DNA of 64,000 nt from Limibacter armeniacum (GTDB lineage Bacteria; Bacteroidota; Bacteroidia; Cytophagales; Flammeovirgaceae), in NCBI RefSeq assembly GCF_036880985.1, contig NZ_JBAJNO010000009.1, positions 2,826,501 through 2,890,500 on the forward strand, in the 5' to 3' direction. The notes beneath the pieces are model-generated. The model was not told where the DNA came from. It saw only the letters and a program-made list of their open reading frames with translations, and ran no database searches. This document shows, piece after piece, positions 27,171 to 36,204 of this stretch; position 1 is the first letter of the stretch; each line of letters begins with the position of its first letter. Made by a program: the position numbers and the translations under genes.

Positions 27171-28823
27171 ATGATTACCAATATTCGCTCAAAAACCATG
27201 TTTGAGGTTTTTGAATTTGCATTGATTACAATTATCTGTCTCATTCCTTTGTTGATTACTTTACCTTATCGTATCAATATATTTTTATCGTTTGAAGGAG
27301 CATATAGATTGTACTTAGGTCAAATACCATTTAAAGACTTTGGATTGCCTATGGGGCCTGTTTACTGGTTGCTGCCGGCAACATTCTTTAAGTTGTTTGG
27401 CCCTAGTTTAAAGACCTTAGTAATTACTCAGGTTTTCATTAATATGCTTTTCCTGTTTGGAGTAAGGTACTTGATGAAGCTTTTTTTATTCGATTCACAA
27501 CAACGTATAATCAATCTCTTTATCGTGATTATCACTTTTACATTTGTGAATTTCTGGCCTTGGTATAACTACTCTGTATTTGTGTTTCAATTTTTAGGAA
27601 TGCTGCCTGTTGTTTATCTTCTTCTGACTAATCAGAATACACATGCAGTTTGGGGGAAGTCAATTTGTGTAAGTTTGGCTGTTCTTTTGAATGTTCTGTC
27701 ATTCTTTACGAAGCAAGATGCTGGAGGGTTAGGCATATGCTTAACATTTTTACTATTTGCGATCTATAGTATCAATCAACGTAGTTATTATTTGTTATTG
27801 GGGTATACGGCAGGGGTAGTTGTATTAATTGCGGGTGTGGTATACATATTTATTCCATATGATTTTGGTTACTGGTTTAACTATGGTCAGTTCCCACATA
27901 GCTCAAGACTTAGTCCAGTAAAAGCAATGGCAGTACTTTTTGGGGAAAGTACAGCTCACAAAGCGTACCTCTCTATTATTTTAGGATTGAATATCTATTT
28001 GTATGTAGATAATAGGAAACGACTGTTCTCTCTACGACATATCATCATTACAATAATAGGAGTATTCTTTGTTATGGAAAGTGTTATTATTGAAGTAACA
28101 AGTCCTTTGCCTGAAGAGAACCATATTTACCATCATGGCTTTTTTTGGATTTACATGACTTACTTTTTTCAAGATAAGATCAGGGTTAAAAACTTCTTTG
28201 CGCTTTGTGGGGTACTTACTTTGGTGTTTATGGTTATGTCAGCTCCATATTGGGGGTATATCAATAGGTTAGTAGGTTATTCTCAACCAAAAGAGAAAAC
28301 TGCTCAAATTAAGTATGCTACGTCCCAATGGATATCTTCTCCCAAAACATCTGCATTTTCAGGAGTTACAATGCCTACTAATACATTGGAAGGCATTGAA
28401 AAACTGAAAGACCTTCCTATTTGGACAGATTCAGTAAAGGTGTTGAATATGACTGAGCTGACGCCGCTGGCAAAAGAGATGAATTATACACCGATGACAG
28501 ATCAACCGCTTTGGTATCATGAACGAGTAGGGATTTTTGAGAGAGGGGTTTCTAGGTTAAAAAACAATATTGATGACCAACTTTATGACATAGTTCTCTT
28601 TCAGGAAATACAAGGATTAGAGAATTTTTATCCTGAACGATTGCGAGAAGAGTTGAAATCAAAGTATTGTCTCGTGGAGACATTTGAAGCACCAAGGCAG
28701 AAGTCTGAAGGAGATTCATTTATTGAGGTATACCTGAGTAGAAAAAACTATCATAATATATATAAAGACGCCTGTTCATCAGAGTACAAGGCCGATGAAA
28801 AAATAGTAAGTTTATCTAGATAA
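27171..28823 (+). CDS. GT-C-like integral membrane protein (possible glycosyltransferase)
   Basis: The 550-residue protein has roughly ten to eleven transmembrane helices in the first 370 residues and a soluble C-terminal domain of about 180 residues. The first outer loop (SFEGAYRLYLGQIPFKDF, residues 40-57, then a GLPMGPVYWLLPA segment) has the acidic residue, Tyr and downstream Pro pattern of GT-C lipid-phospho-sugar-using transferases, with Glu42 in the catalytic-base position. No named family can be assigned. It is a candidate to use a polyprenyl-phosphate sugar, such as the arabinose donor whose genes lie at 39-43 kb. Confidence 0.65.
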   Translation: MITNIRSKTMFEVFEFALITIICLIPLLITLPYRINIFLSFEGAYRLYLGQIPFKDFGLPMGPVYWLLPATFFKLFGPSLKTLVITQVFINMLFLFGVRYLMKLFLFDSQQRIINLFIVIITFTFVNFWPWYNYSVFVFQFLGMLPVVYLLLTNQNTHAVWGKSICVSLAVLLNVLSFFTKQDAGGLGICLTFLLFAIYSINQRSYYLLLGYTAGVVVLIAGVVYIFIPYDFGYWFNYGQFPHSSRLSPVKAMAVLFGESTAHKAYLSIILGLNIYLYVDNRKRLFSLRHIIITIIGVFFVMESVIIEVTSPLPEENHIYHHGFFWIYMTYFFQDKIRVKNFFALCGVLTLVFMVMSAPYWGYINRLVGYSQPKEKTAQIKYATSQWISSPKTSAFSGVTMPTNTLEGIEKLKDLPIWTDSVKVLNMTELTPLAKEMNYTPMTDQPLWYHERVGIFERGVSRLKNNIDDQLYDIVLFQEIQGLENFYPERLREELKSKYCLVETFEAPRQKSEGDSFIEVYLSRKNYHNIYKDACSSEYKADEKIVSLSR

Positions 28824-28909
28824 CTTTAACGAAGTAACAAAGCAAAAAACAAATAGACTTCAAGTAAACCAGCTATCATATTTGTGTGTTTTGAATAATC
28901 TAAATCAAC

Positions 28910-29857
28910 ATGAAAAGGAGTTTTCTCCAAGGGGTGTTAGTCTGTGCGTTTTTGGCTTTGGCATTAGGAGACGTAAAGTCTCAACAACTGTCAGATACCG
29001 ATAATTACCTCTATAGTTATTATTTGGTGAATCCTGCGAGCTATCAGGAGAATCATTCATTTACAGGCGTTCTATATGGTAACCTCCAATCTCTGTATAA
29101 CAACAGTAGCTTGTTTAAGATGGGTGGAGGAGGTGTGTGCTACTTCAATAATTTTGGAGTTGGTCTACAATATTACCATGAAAAAATCTCTCAGGTTAGC
29201 CAGACTTATTTAAAGGCGACGTATGCTTATCGGGTTAATTTTAGGCAAAACTCAGGACTAACACTGGGAGTTGCTGCGGGTCTGTATGACCAAAATGTAG
29301 GTTTACAAAATGGAGACTATGATCAGATTGTAGACCTTTCAGACCCAGTTCTTTTAGATGATCGGTCTAGCCCGCAAATGAAGTTTATCATGTCTTTTGG
29401 CATGACTTTAAGGATCCAAGACCTTGAAATAGGAGCAAGTATACCCAATATAGCGTTTGTAGATAAAAGTATTCTCCATTTGGCCCGTGGTTATATTGAT
29501 TATAAAGTAAAGGTATCAGAATCCGTTGACCTTTCTCCTGCCGTAATACTCGAATACGACCGTATATCCGATTTAAAATATGCTGGTGTTGCCAAATTCA
29601 ATTGGAAAAATACACTACAGTTAACAACAGCCTATCAAAGTAATAAAAAAGTGCTTCTGACAACTGGTGTAGGATTGAATGGGTTCACACTAATGTATAC
29701 ATATATCCACCATTTGGAGGACTTCAGCACTATTATTGAAAATGCTCATGAAGTGGCACTTCGTTTTTCAAAAAAGAGTGACAAGAAGCCTTATACCAAA
29801 TACAGACAAAAAGTAAAACGGAGACATAATAGGTTTAGAAGAAGATATAAACGATAA
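28910..29857 (+). CDS. PorP/SprF family type IX secretion membrane protein
   Basis: A signal peptide (about 1-24) is followed by the family N-terminal signature QQLSDTDNYLYSYYLVNPAS and a 12-14 strand outer-membrane barrel (for example GVGLQYYHEKIS, SGLTLGVAAGLYDQNVG, IGASIPNIAF). PorP/SprF proteins act with the T9SS; SprF is needed for surface display of SprB-like adhesins with type B C-termini. The C-terminal 35 residues are strikingly basic (KYRQKVKRRHNRFRRRYKR). The next gene begins 6 nt downstream and encodes a type B cargo, so this is most likely its dedicated partner. Confidence 0.92.
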   Translation: MKRSFLQGVLVCAFLALALGDVKSQQLSDTDNYLYSYYLVNPASYQENHSFTGVLYGNLQSLYNNSSLFKMGGGGVCYFNNFGVGLQYYHEKISQVSQTYLKATYAYRVNFRQNSGLTLGVAAGLYDQNVGLQNGDYDQIVDLSDPVLLDDRSSPQMKFIMSFGMTLRIQDLEIGASIPNIAFVDKSILHLARGYIDYKVKVSESVDLSPAVILEYDRISDLKYAGVAKFNWKNTLQLTTAYQSNKKVLLTTGVGLNGFTLMYTYIHHLEDFSTIIENAHEVALRFSKKSDKKPYTKYRQKVKRRHNRFRRRYKR

Positions 29858-29863
29858 AAACTG

Positions 29864-32800
29864 ATGAAGAAACTTTATATCCCCTCCTTTATAGTATTGG
29901 TAGCTGTATCAATTAGTGTACTTACTTCATTCTTGACTCCGTTAGCAGGTGAAGTGACTATTTATGCAGGAGCTAAATCAGTAAGATTTCTCGGAGATAA
30001 TGATGTGACATGGAAAGTGTTGGTCTCAGAGTCAGCCCTTTCAATAGATGATATTGTCAGTTTTGATGCAGTGTATGAGTCCACAACAGCTATAAAGGCA
30101 GAAGGATATGGCAAGGAAATCACAGTTGAAGGATTGAATGAAAAAACAAGCTATTTTGTGTATATGACTCAGCTGGATGAGTTGTCAAATAGAATATTGA
30201 TTACTGATGAGTTTGAGACACAAGAAAGGCAATATCGCCTTTCTTATACCAGTAACCCTGATATAGGAGATGGATATATTCATGCTTACACATTGTACTT
30301 GCCTGAGGAGTATTACTTAAACCCTAACTCTGAATGGCCATTGCTTATATGCTTACACGGTCAAGGGGAAAAAGGTGAATTGGAGTATGATAAATTGCTA
30401 AGGCATGGTCCTTCGAAGTTAGTAGAGCAAGGACGGGATTTTCCCATGATTATAGCTTCACCTCAGACTTACAAATGGGCAGGAGGTTGGGAAGCAAATG
30501 TAATAAATGAATTTGTTGACTTGTTGTTTGATAATTATCGGGTAAACCAAAATAGGCTTTATGTGACAGGGTTAAGTATGGGAGGTGCAGGGACATATAT
30601 ATATGCTGCTGCTTACCCAGAAAGGATCGCAGCGATGGTGCCAATTTCTGGTTGGGGTAGTGGAGGATTGTGTAATATCAATATGGGAGTATGGGGGTTC
30701 CATAACGAAGGGGATGGTACTGTAGTCGTTAATGGAACAATCAATGCAATTAATCAAATCAATGGCTGTCGAACCGAAGATGAACCTGAAGCGATCATGA
30801 CCATCTATCCGACAGGAGGGCATGATGCATGGACAAAGACCTATGATGGGAGTGCTGGACATGATATATATACTTGGATGTTGGGTTTTACCAAAGAGGT
30901 ACAACCTAATACTTCTCCAACTTCAATAACGCTTTCTCCAAATACAGTTTTAGAAAACCTACCTATAGGTACCACGATAGGTGAATTAATAGCAGAAGAT
31001 GACCAGTCTCAGGGACATATTTTTGCCCTTGAAGGGACTGAGTTAGATAATGAAGTGTTTTCTATTGATCAGAATTACTTGAAGTCTGCTATAAGTTTCA
31101 ACTTTAGTGAAAAAAGTACCTACCAAGTTTCAATCTCGGTGAATGATCAGCGAGGTGGAGTATTCAAGGATACATTGGAGATTGTAGTATTGGATGATCC
31201 TGATTGGCCTATGGATCCAACTGATTATATACAGGCAGACCCTGATGACATCTCCTTGAATGAAGATGAAATGTTAGCATTTAATGTACTACTTAATGAT
31301 TCTACAGGAAATGGAAGTATAACGATAACTGCACTGACAACTCCTCAAAATGGAACGTTGAGTCAGCTTTCAGATAGTGTGTTGCTGTATACTCCCAAAG
31401 CTGATTATTTTGGGTTGGATAGTGCTATTTATACTGTATCAAATGGAGTACGGGAGGATACTGCTTTTATATTTATCGAAGTAATTGGGCAAGATGATTT
31501 ACCTGTTGCAAGAGTGGATAGTGTATTCTTAAACCAAGATGAGCAAGTCACTTTTGATGTAATGTCTAATGATGAAGCAGTGGATGGTGGTTTGTCATTG
31601 GTTTCATTTACTACACCACAGAATGGTACAATAGCCAAACAAGCAGATAATAAACTACGTTATCAGCCATCTGAGAATTATGTGGGAAAGGACAGTATTG
31701 TATATGTAATATCAGATATAGATGGAGATCAAGCCAGTGCAATGGTCTACTTTGAAATCTTGGAAGTGACCAAACCATTAGTTGCAGTTGCTGATAGTTT
31801 CACAACTCCAGAAGATATAGCAATAGATTATAATGTTCTGAATAATGATTATTCCTTAAATGGAGGGATGGTTATAGATACCTATTCTCAGCCTGAAAAC
31901 GGTACTTTGACACTATTATCAGATAGTGTTTTGACGTATCAGCCAAACTCGAATTATTTCGGGAAGGATAGTGCTACTTATATAGTAAAGGATAAGGCAG
32001 GGTTGCAGGAACAAGCGAAAATAATTATAGAAGTGACAGCTGTAAATGACCCTGTGGTAGCAAATAATGACAGTGTATATACAGATGAGACAAAAAATGA
32101 GTATTTGATCTATCCTTTGGAAAACGACCTTTATTATGATGGAGGAGAGGTGATATTGAGTATTTTGAAAGGTCCTGAACATGGAACAGCTGAATATGTT
32201 GCTTCGACTTTTACTTTAAAATACAGCTTGTCGGATCAAAACCTTATAGGTAAAGACAGTATCAATTATCAAATAGAGGAACCAGATGGGAGTACCGCTA
32301 CGGCTTGGATTTATATTTTTGGAGAACCAGAGGTGGTATTTATTGCTTATGATGATACGGTATCCTTAAAAGAGGATGAACAAGCTACAATAGAAGTTTT
32401 AAAGAATGACGTTTTATCGAATCTAGCAGTAACACTTTCTATTCTAGAGGAGCCTCTTTATGGCAGAGCTGAAGTTACCAATAATGAGACAATACTGTAT
32501 ATACCAGATAAAGATGATTACGGTTTGGATCAGTTACTTTATACTGTTGTAAGTGAAGAAGGTAATATCGATAGTGCTTTTGTTATGCTTACTATAGAAG
32601 GAGTTAATGACCCTGTTCTTCTTGTAAATGATACGATCAATATTTATGATACAGAACCAATTGAGCTGAATTTGTTGGCAAATGACTATATCGCTGATGG
32701 TATTAAAGAGGTAAGCTATGAGTCTATGCCTGAATATGGAGGATTAGAGTTAGCAATAGAGACTCAAACGTTTATTTATCAGTATTCAGCAGAGGAATAC

Positions 32801-33172
32801 CATAGTGAAGATAGTTTTATCTATACAGTTGTAGATACGAATGGAGATAGGTCAGCTGCACTTGTAGTACTTTTAATTGATGAACAGCTAGATGATAAGT
32901 CTGAAGAAGCTGGTAAAAAAGTGATTCTAACTCCGAATAACGATAATAAAAATGATTTATTAAGGTTTTCAGTGGTTGCTAGTAATCAGCAAGATTATAC
33001 TTTAGAAGTATTCAACACGAATGGAACCTTAATTTATAAACAAGACCATTATACAAACGATTGGAATGGAGTAGCAAATGGACATCGTATTCCTACGGGT
33101 TCATATTTTTATCTGCTCAAAGGAGAAAAGGAGAATTCTACTTACCAGGGAATTTTTTATGTGATGTATTGA
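29864..33172 (+). CDS. T9SS type B secreted esterase-like adhesin
   Basis: The 1,102-residue protein has a signal peptide, a FN3-like N-terminal domain (about 30-120) and an alpha/beta hydrolase (about 125-345). The hydrolase has the oxyanion segment LHGQGEKGELEYD, nucleophile Ser238 in TGLSMGGAGTY, Asp284 in NEGDGTVV and His320 in GGHDAWTKTY, an intact triad. A cadherin-like domain (about 352-443) and about six Ig/VCBS-like repeats of roughly 95 aa (about 450-1015, each with N-G-T-L, Y-P and G-x-D-S signatures) form a stalk. The C-terminal CHU_C gliding-motility type domain (TPNNDNKNDLLRF through IPTGSYFYLLKGE) marks type B T9SS export. It is translationally close to its PorP/SprF partner. 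Confidence 0.88.
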   Translation: MKKLYIPSFIVLVAVSISVLTSFLTPLAGEVTIYAGAKSVRFLGDNDVTWKVLVSESALSIDDIVSFDAVYESTTAIKAEGYGKEITVEGLNEKTSYFVYMTQLDELSNRILITDEFETQERQYRLSYTSNPDIGDGYIHAYTLYLPEEYYLNPNSEWPLLICLHGQGEKGELEYDKLLRHGPSKLVEQGRDFPMIIASPQTYKWAGGWEANVINEFVDLLFDNYRVNQNRLYVTGLSMGGAGTYIYAAAYPERIAAMVPISGWGSGGLCNINMGVWGFHNEGDGTVVVNGTINAINQINGCRTEDEPEAIMTIYPTGGHDAWTKTYDGSAGHDIYTWMLGFTKEVQPNTSPTSITLSPNTVLENLPIGTTIGELIAEDDQSQGHIFALEGTELDNEVFSIDQNYLKSAISFNFSEKSTYQVSISVNDQRGGVFKDTLEIVVLDDPDWPMDPTDYIQADPDDISLNEDEMLAFNVLLNDSTGNGSITITALTTPQNGTLSQLSDSVLLYTPKADYFGLDSAIYTVSNGVREDTAFIFIEVIGQDDLPVARVDSVFLNQDEQVTFDVMSNDEAVDGGLSLVSFTTPQNGTIAKQADNKLRYQPSENYVGKDSIVYVISDIDGDQASAMVYFEILEVTKPLVAVADSFTTPEDIAIDYNVLNNDYSLNGGMVIDTYSQPENGTLTLLSDSVLTYQPNSNYFGKDSATYIVKDKAGLQEQAKIIIEVTAVNDPVVANNDSVYTDETKNEYLIYPLENDLYYDGGEVILSILKGPEHGTAEYVASTFTLKYSLSDQNLIGKDSINYQIEEPDGSTATAWIYIFGEPEVVFIAYDDTVSLKEDEQATIEVLKNDVLSNLAVTLSILEEPLYGRAEVTNNETILYIPDKDDYGLDQLLYTVVSEEGNIDSAFVMLTIEGVNDPVLLVNDTINIYDTEPIELNLLANDYIADGIKEVSYESMPEYGGLELAIETQTFIYQYSAEEYHSEDSFIYTVVDTNGDRSAALVVLLIDEQLDDKSEEAGKKVILTPNNDNKNDLLRFSVVASNQQDYTLEVFNTNGTLIYKQDHYTNDWNGVANGHRIPTGSYFYLLKGEKENSTYQGIFYVMY

Positions 33173-33204
33173 GGTAAACAGAATTCGTATTACTCCTTTA
33201 TTTA

Positions 33205-33942
33205 TTACCATGCTATATTATGCTTGGTACCAATGATAGCTTCTATGGCATAGATACTCTTTTTATATTCATTCAGTTGTTTGATATAGCCAATTTTAGC
33301 CTGTTGGTATTTGGTGAGGTTGGTATCATACAACTGAACATCGTCGGATTCATTTTCACTAAGCTCTAGTTGAAGTCTGGCAGCTTCTACTCTTTCTGCA
33401 CTTAATTTCAATAGCTCTTTGTTCATTAAATAGTCTTCGAATAGAATCGCCATTTCACTTCTTAGCTCCTGCTTTAACATGGTATTTTCTTCATGAACGA
33501 TCTTTTGGTCAATCTTAGAAGTTTTGTTGGTGTAAATCTGTTTCATGGGAAGAGACAGGTTTACTTTTAAACTCAAGTTATACTTGGGATAAAAAGCATT
33601 GCTAGTAAAGTCTTCTGAACCTTGTTTGGCGTGTGCTTCATTATAGTTAAAAGAGACAGCCATATTATCTAGCCAATCCCATTTTGCAGAACTACTTTCA
33701 ACATCAACCCTTTCCATCTCTAAGTGACTTTTTTTGATTTGAGGTGATTGGGTGATCGCTAATTCAACAAGGTAATTCAAAACTTCCTGATGTTGGTTGA
33801 TTGAGTCAAAGTGCACAATGACTTTGTTATTTTGACTATACCCTGTGTATTGCAGGAAAATAAGTAAGACAGTAGTTAAAGTAGTAATTGAAGTCTTCAT
33901 TGTTAGATTAATTGATAAGTTGTTAAAATCTTTAGAAACCAT
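33205..33942 (-). CDS. Half-length TolC-like outer-membrane efflux protein
   Basis: The 245-residue protein has a signal peptide best seen from the inner ATG at 33900 (MKTSITTLTTVLLIFLQYTGYSQ). It then has one TolC-type repeat: helical segments rich in heptads (VLNYLVELAITQSPQIKKSHLEMERVDVESS and ELLKLSAERVEAARLQLELSE) bracketing beta strands (NMAVSFNYNE, KYNLSLKVNLSLPM). Typical TolC family proteins have two such repeats and about 420-480 aa, so this is half size. The frame also has an ATG directly abutting the ligase stop codon (TAG-ATG), so coupling is possible. It may provide the EPS export route, but this is inference. Confidence 0.65.
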   Translation of the reverse strand: MVSKDFNNLSINLTMKTSITTLTTVLLIFLQYTGYSQNNKVIVHFDSINQHQEVLNYLVELAITQSPQIKKSHLEMERVDVESSSAKWDWLDNMAVSFNYNEAHAKQGSEDFTSNAFYPKYNLSLKVNLSLPMKQIYTNKTSKIDQKIVHEENTMLKQELRSEMAILFEDYLMNKELLKLSAERVEAARLQLELSENESDDVQLYDTNLTKYQQAKIGYIKQLNEYKKSIYAIEAIIGTKHNIAW

Positions 33943-35373
33943 CTATTTATCCAGCTTAGGTATTTTAGCTATTGCAGCAACAGTGAATGCATAGAAAAGC
34001 GGTAAAGGTTTACTTCCGCTGATAATTTCTTGGGGATACCCCCCTAAGATTATCATAAAGAACATGACTGAAAATGCGCCAATAATAGTTTTGAGTTGTG
34101 GGTTGTTAAGCATTTTGGCATAGTAGAGACCATAAATTAATATAGCCCCATTAATACACATATATAGAAATAAGCCTATAGGGCCGGATTCAATGGCAAT
34201 GCGTACATATTCACTGTCAGGAGGAAACTTCCCGAGCTTTGTATTGGGAGAGTACATAGCACCAAGATGCCCACACCTGCCAAGACCCGAACCGAATGGT
34301 CTGCTCTGTAAAATAGGTTGTATAAAAGCCTGATTGTCTAATCTTACTTGCATAGATGGATCATCATTTGGTGTAAAGGCTGTTCGTACAACGTGCATAG
34401 CACCACTGGAATGATTAAACGCTACAGCAACTGTTAACAGTGAGACTAATCCAATACTAAACATGACCAATCTTGGATTGAGTCTTAGGATGAGGTATAT
34501 AATATACCCGAAAGGAATCAAGATATAAGCTGTACGGGTACCCGTATATACACTAGCCCAAAGCGCAATAAGAGTGTATAAGCTGTATAAAATTATATGT
34601 CGTTTCTTTTTGCTTTCTAAAGCAAGAATGACACTAAAAATGCCTGTAAAAGCTAATGTTACTCCAAAGGGCATTGGTCCCGAAAAAATAGAAAACTTTC
34701 TCAGGCGTCCCCAAGTGATCATCAGCTTGACTCTTTCTGGATCTGAGTACAGCCAATCACTATCGAATGAAAGCAAACCATATTTTTCTTGAAAAATGCC
34801 ATATAGACAAGCTATGCTCATCATAATCAGTATTACTTTGACCATGAACCAAAGATCCTTAAGGTTATTAAGGGAATGATATGCAATCAAGTAAGTACAG
34901 AATATATATAGTGGAGTTCGCATAGAGTGTATATATGCAGCCTTTGATAACATATGGGGGTTAAAAATTTGCAGACTCAAATAGACAAACCACAGTGCTA
35001 ATAAAATGGTGATGCCTGACGTAGCAAACTTCCGGTTTTTTTCTACCCATAACCTGTATATAAGTGCAAGTACAAGAAGCCCTGTATAAGCTTCTATAAA
35101 GACACCAATTGTAAATTTGATCTTCAACGCTCTGATTAAAAAGTCAAGCATGAAGTAGCTAATAAAGGATATATAGAAGCCGAACTTGATATTCCTAAGT
35201 GTACTAACGAATAGAAGTATACCGATAGGGGCACCAACAAGAGCAATACTTTTTAATCCTAAGCTACTACTGAGAAGGTAGTTTATAGCTATAGCAGTAA
35301 AGAGTACTGTAATTGAAAGGTAAAAGAATTTATATTTTGAGCTCAGGTAATTGATTTGGGTTAGGTGTTTCAT
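33943..35373 (-). CDS. O-antigen ligase / Wzy polymerase-like membrane protein
   Basis: The 476-residue protein has about eleven or twelve transmembrane helices and one large outer loop (about residues 300-400) with RLDNQAFIQPILQSRPFGSGLG and PDSEYVRIAIESGPIGLF. The Arg, Gly-rich and D-S-E-Y residues in this loop are characteristic of WaaL/Wzy_C (O-antigen ligase-like) proteins. These join or polymerise lipid-linked repeat units in the periplasm. The protein lies immediately before the TolC-like gene, in an operon that may also include the small membrane protein at 35426-35533. Confidence 0.88.
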   Translation of the reverse strand: MKHLTQINYLSSKYKFFYLSITVLFTAIAINYLLSSSLGLKSIALVGAPIGILLFVSTLRNIKFGFYISFISYFMLDFLIRALKIKFTIGVFIEAYTGLLVLALIYRLWVEKNRKFATSGITILLALWFVYLSLQIFNPHMLSKAAYIHSMRTPLYIFCTYLIAYHSLNNLKDLWFMVKVILIMMSIACLYGIFQEKYGLLSFDSDWLYSDPERVKLMITWGRLRKFSIFSGPMPFGVTLAFTGIFSVILALESKKKRHIILYSLYTLIALWASVYTGTRTAYILIPFGYIIYLILRLNPRLVMFSIGLVSLLTVAVAFNHSSGAMHVVRTAFTPNDDPSMQVRLDNQAFIQPILQSRPFGSGLGRCGHLGAMYSPNTKLGKFPPDSEYVRIAIESGPIGLFLYMCINGAILIYGLYYAKMLNNPQLKTIIGAFSVMFFMIILGGYPQEIISGSKPLPLFYAFTVAAIAKIPKLDK

Positions 35374-35425
35374 TATTCACCAATTAACGGGTTCAGGGAC
35401 GTAGTAAAAATCTGTTATTCTAGGT

Positions 35426-35533
35426 TTAAATGTAAATCACCTTTAGCCAAAGGATCAATTGGACGACAATACACATTCCGCCAAGTATAATTATAATAAG
35501 TTTGTCTTGTAGTTTTTTTGGGTTAATAGACAT
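35426..35533 (-). CDS. Very small single-pass membrane protein (35 aa)
   Basis: The product reads as a polar, Lys-bearing N-terminus (SINPKKLQDK) followed by a single hydrophobic helix (LIIIILGGMCIVVQLILWL). Frame, composition and position 53 nt upstream of the ligase start on the same strand support a real micro-protein, possibly a partner of the Wzy/ligase. No Shine-Dalgarno site is seen, as for most genes here. No family was recognised. Confidence 0.45.
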   Translation of the reverse strand: MSINPKKLQDKLIIIILGGMCIVVQLILWLKVIYI

Positions 35534-36204
35534 AGCGTATAAGTTACATAAAACACTCTTGTAGCGACATGTACAGTTTTATCTATTTTATTCACCTAAA
35601 ATGATGATATATTAACTTTTTTGATCAATGATCTCTCTTAATAGTATATCTATGACCTTTATGGATTTAAAGATGATCACATGGATATATACATCACATC
35701 GAAAATGAAAATTTGTGTTAGGGTTGTAATACCAAAAAATATTGGAGGTATTAATCAGTACATCAAGTTAAAAGGAAAAAATAAAAAAATATAATTTTTT
35801 TAAGTTGAATCTGCTATAAATTTATTCCACTAGCGTTTTAAGTGGATTACGTCATATGTTATTAATACTGTAGCTTGTTATGGTGAAAATAAAAATAGTA
35901 TAAATCCTATTTTTAGTGTCCTATAACTTATGATTTACGCATCGTTTTAGTATGATTTCAACAAAGTATCAATACTCTGACTCAATACCCAAAATATTAA
36001 GACAAATAATTATTGATTTTGTCTTATTACGTAAGGTGTATTAAGTAAAACGTTGTGATTGAATATTAAAATTCAATTTATTCTTTGTATATCAATGTTT
36101 TTGAGTGGTTTTTAAAGGAATTATCAACTGTTAAGTGTTGGTGAAGTAACCTATTATAAAACAACACGTTAAGGAATGTGTTTTTAATTACACAAACCTT
36201 AGCT
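35534..36204. other. AT-rich divergent intergenic region
   Basis: No credible frame or RNA was found in 670 bp. It separates the minus-strand ligase block from the plus-strand triple-esterase gene. Promoters are expected on both strands, but no perfect TAnnTTTG box is present; a close variant, TATTCTTTG, lies at about 36079-36087. Confidence 0.5.

Noticed and set aside
36178-36204. GTG start for the triple-esterase gene
   Set aside because: The extra nine residues spoil the signal-peptide n-region; the ATG at 36205 fits better, although an AAGGA site lies just ahead of the GTG.
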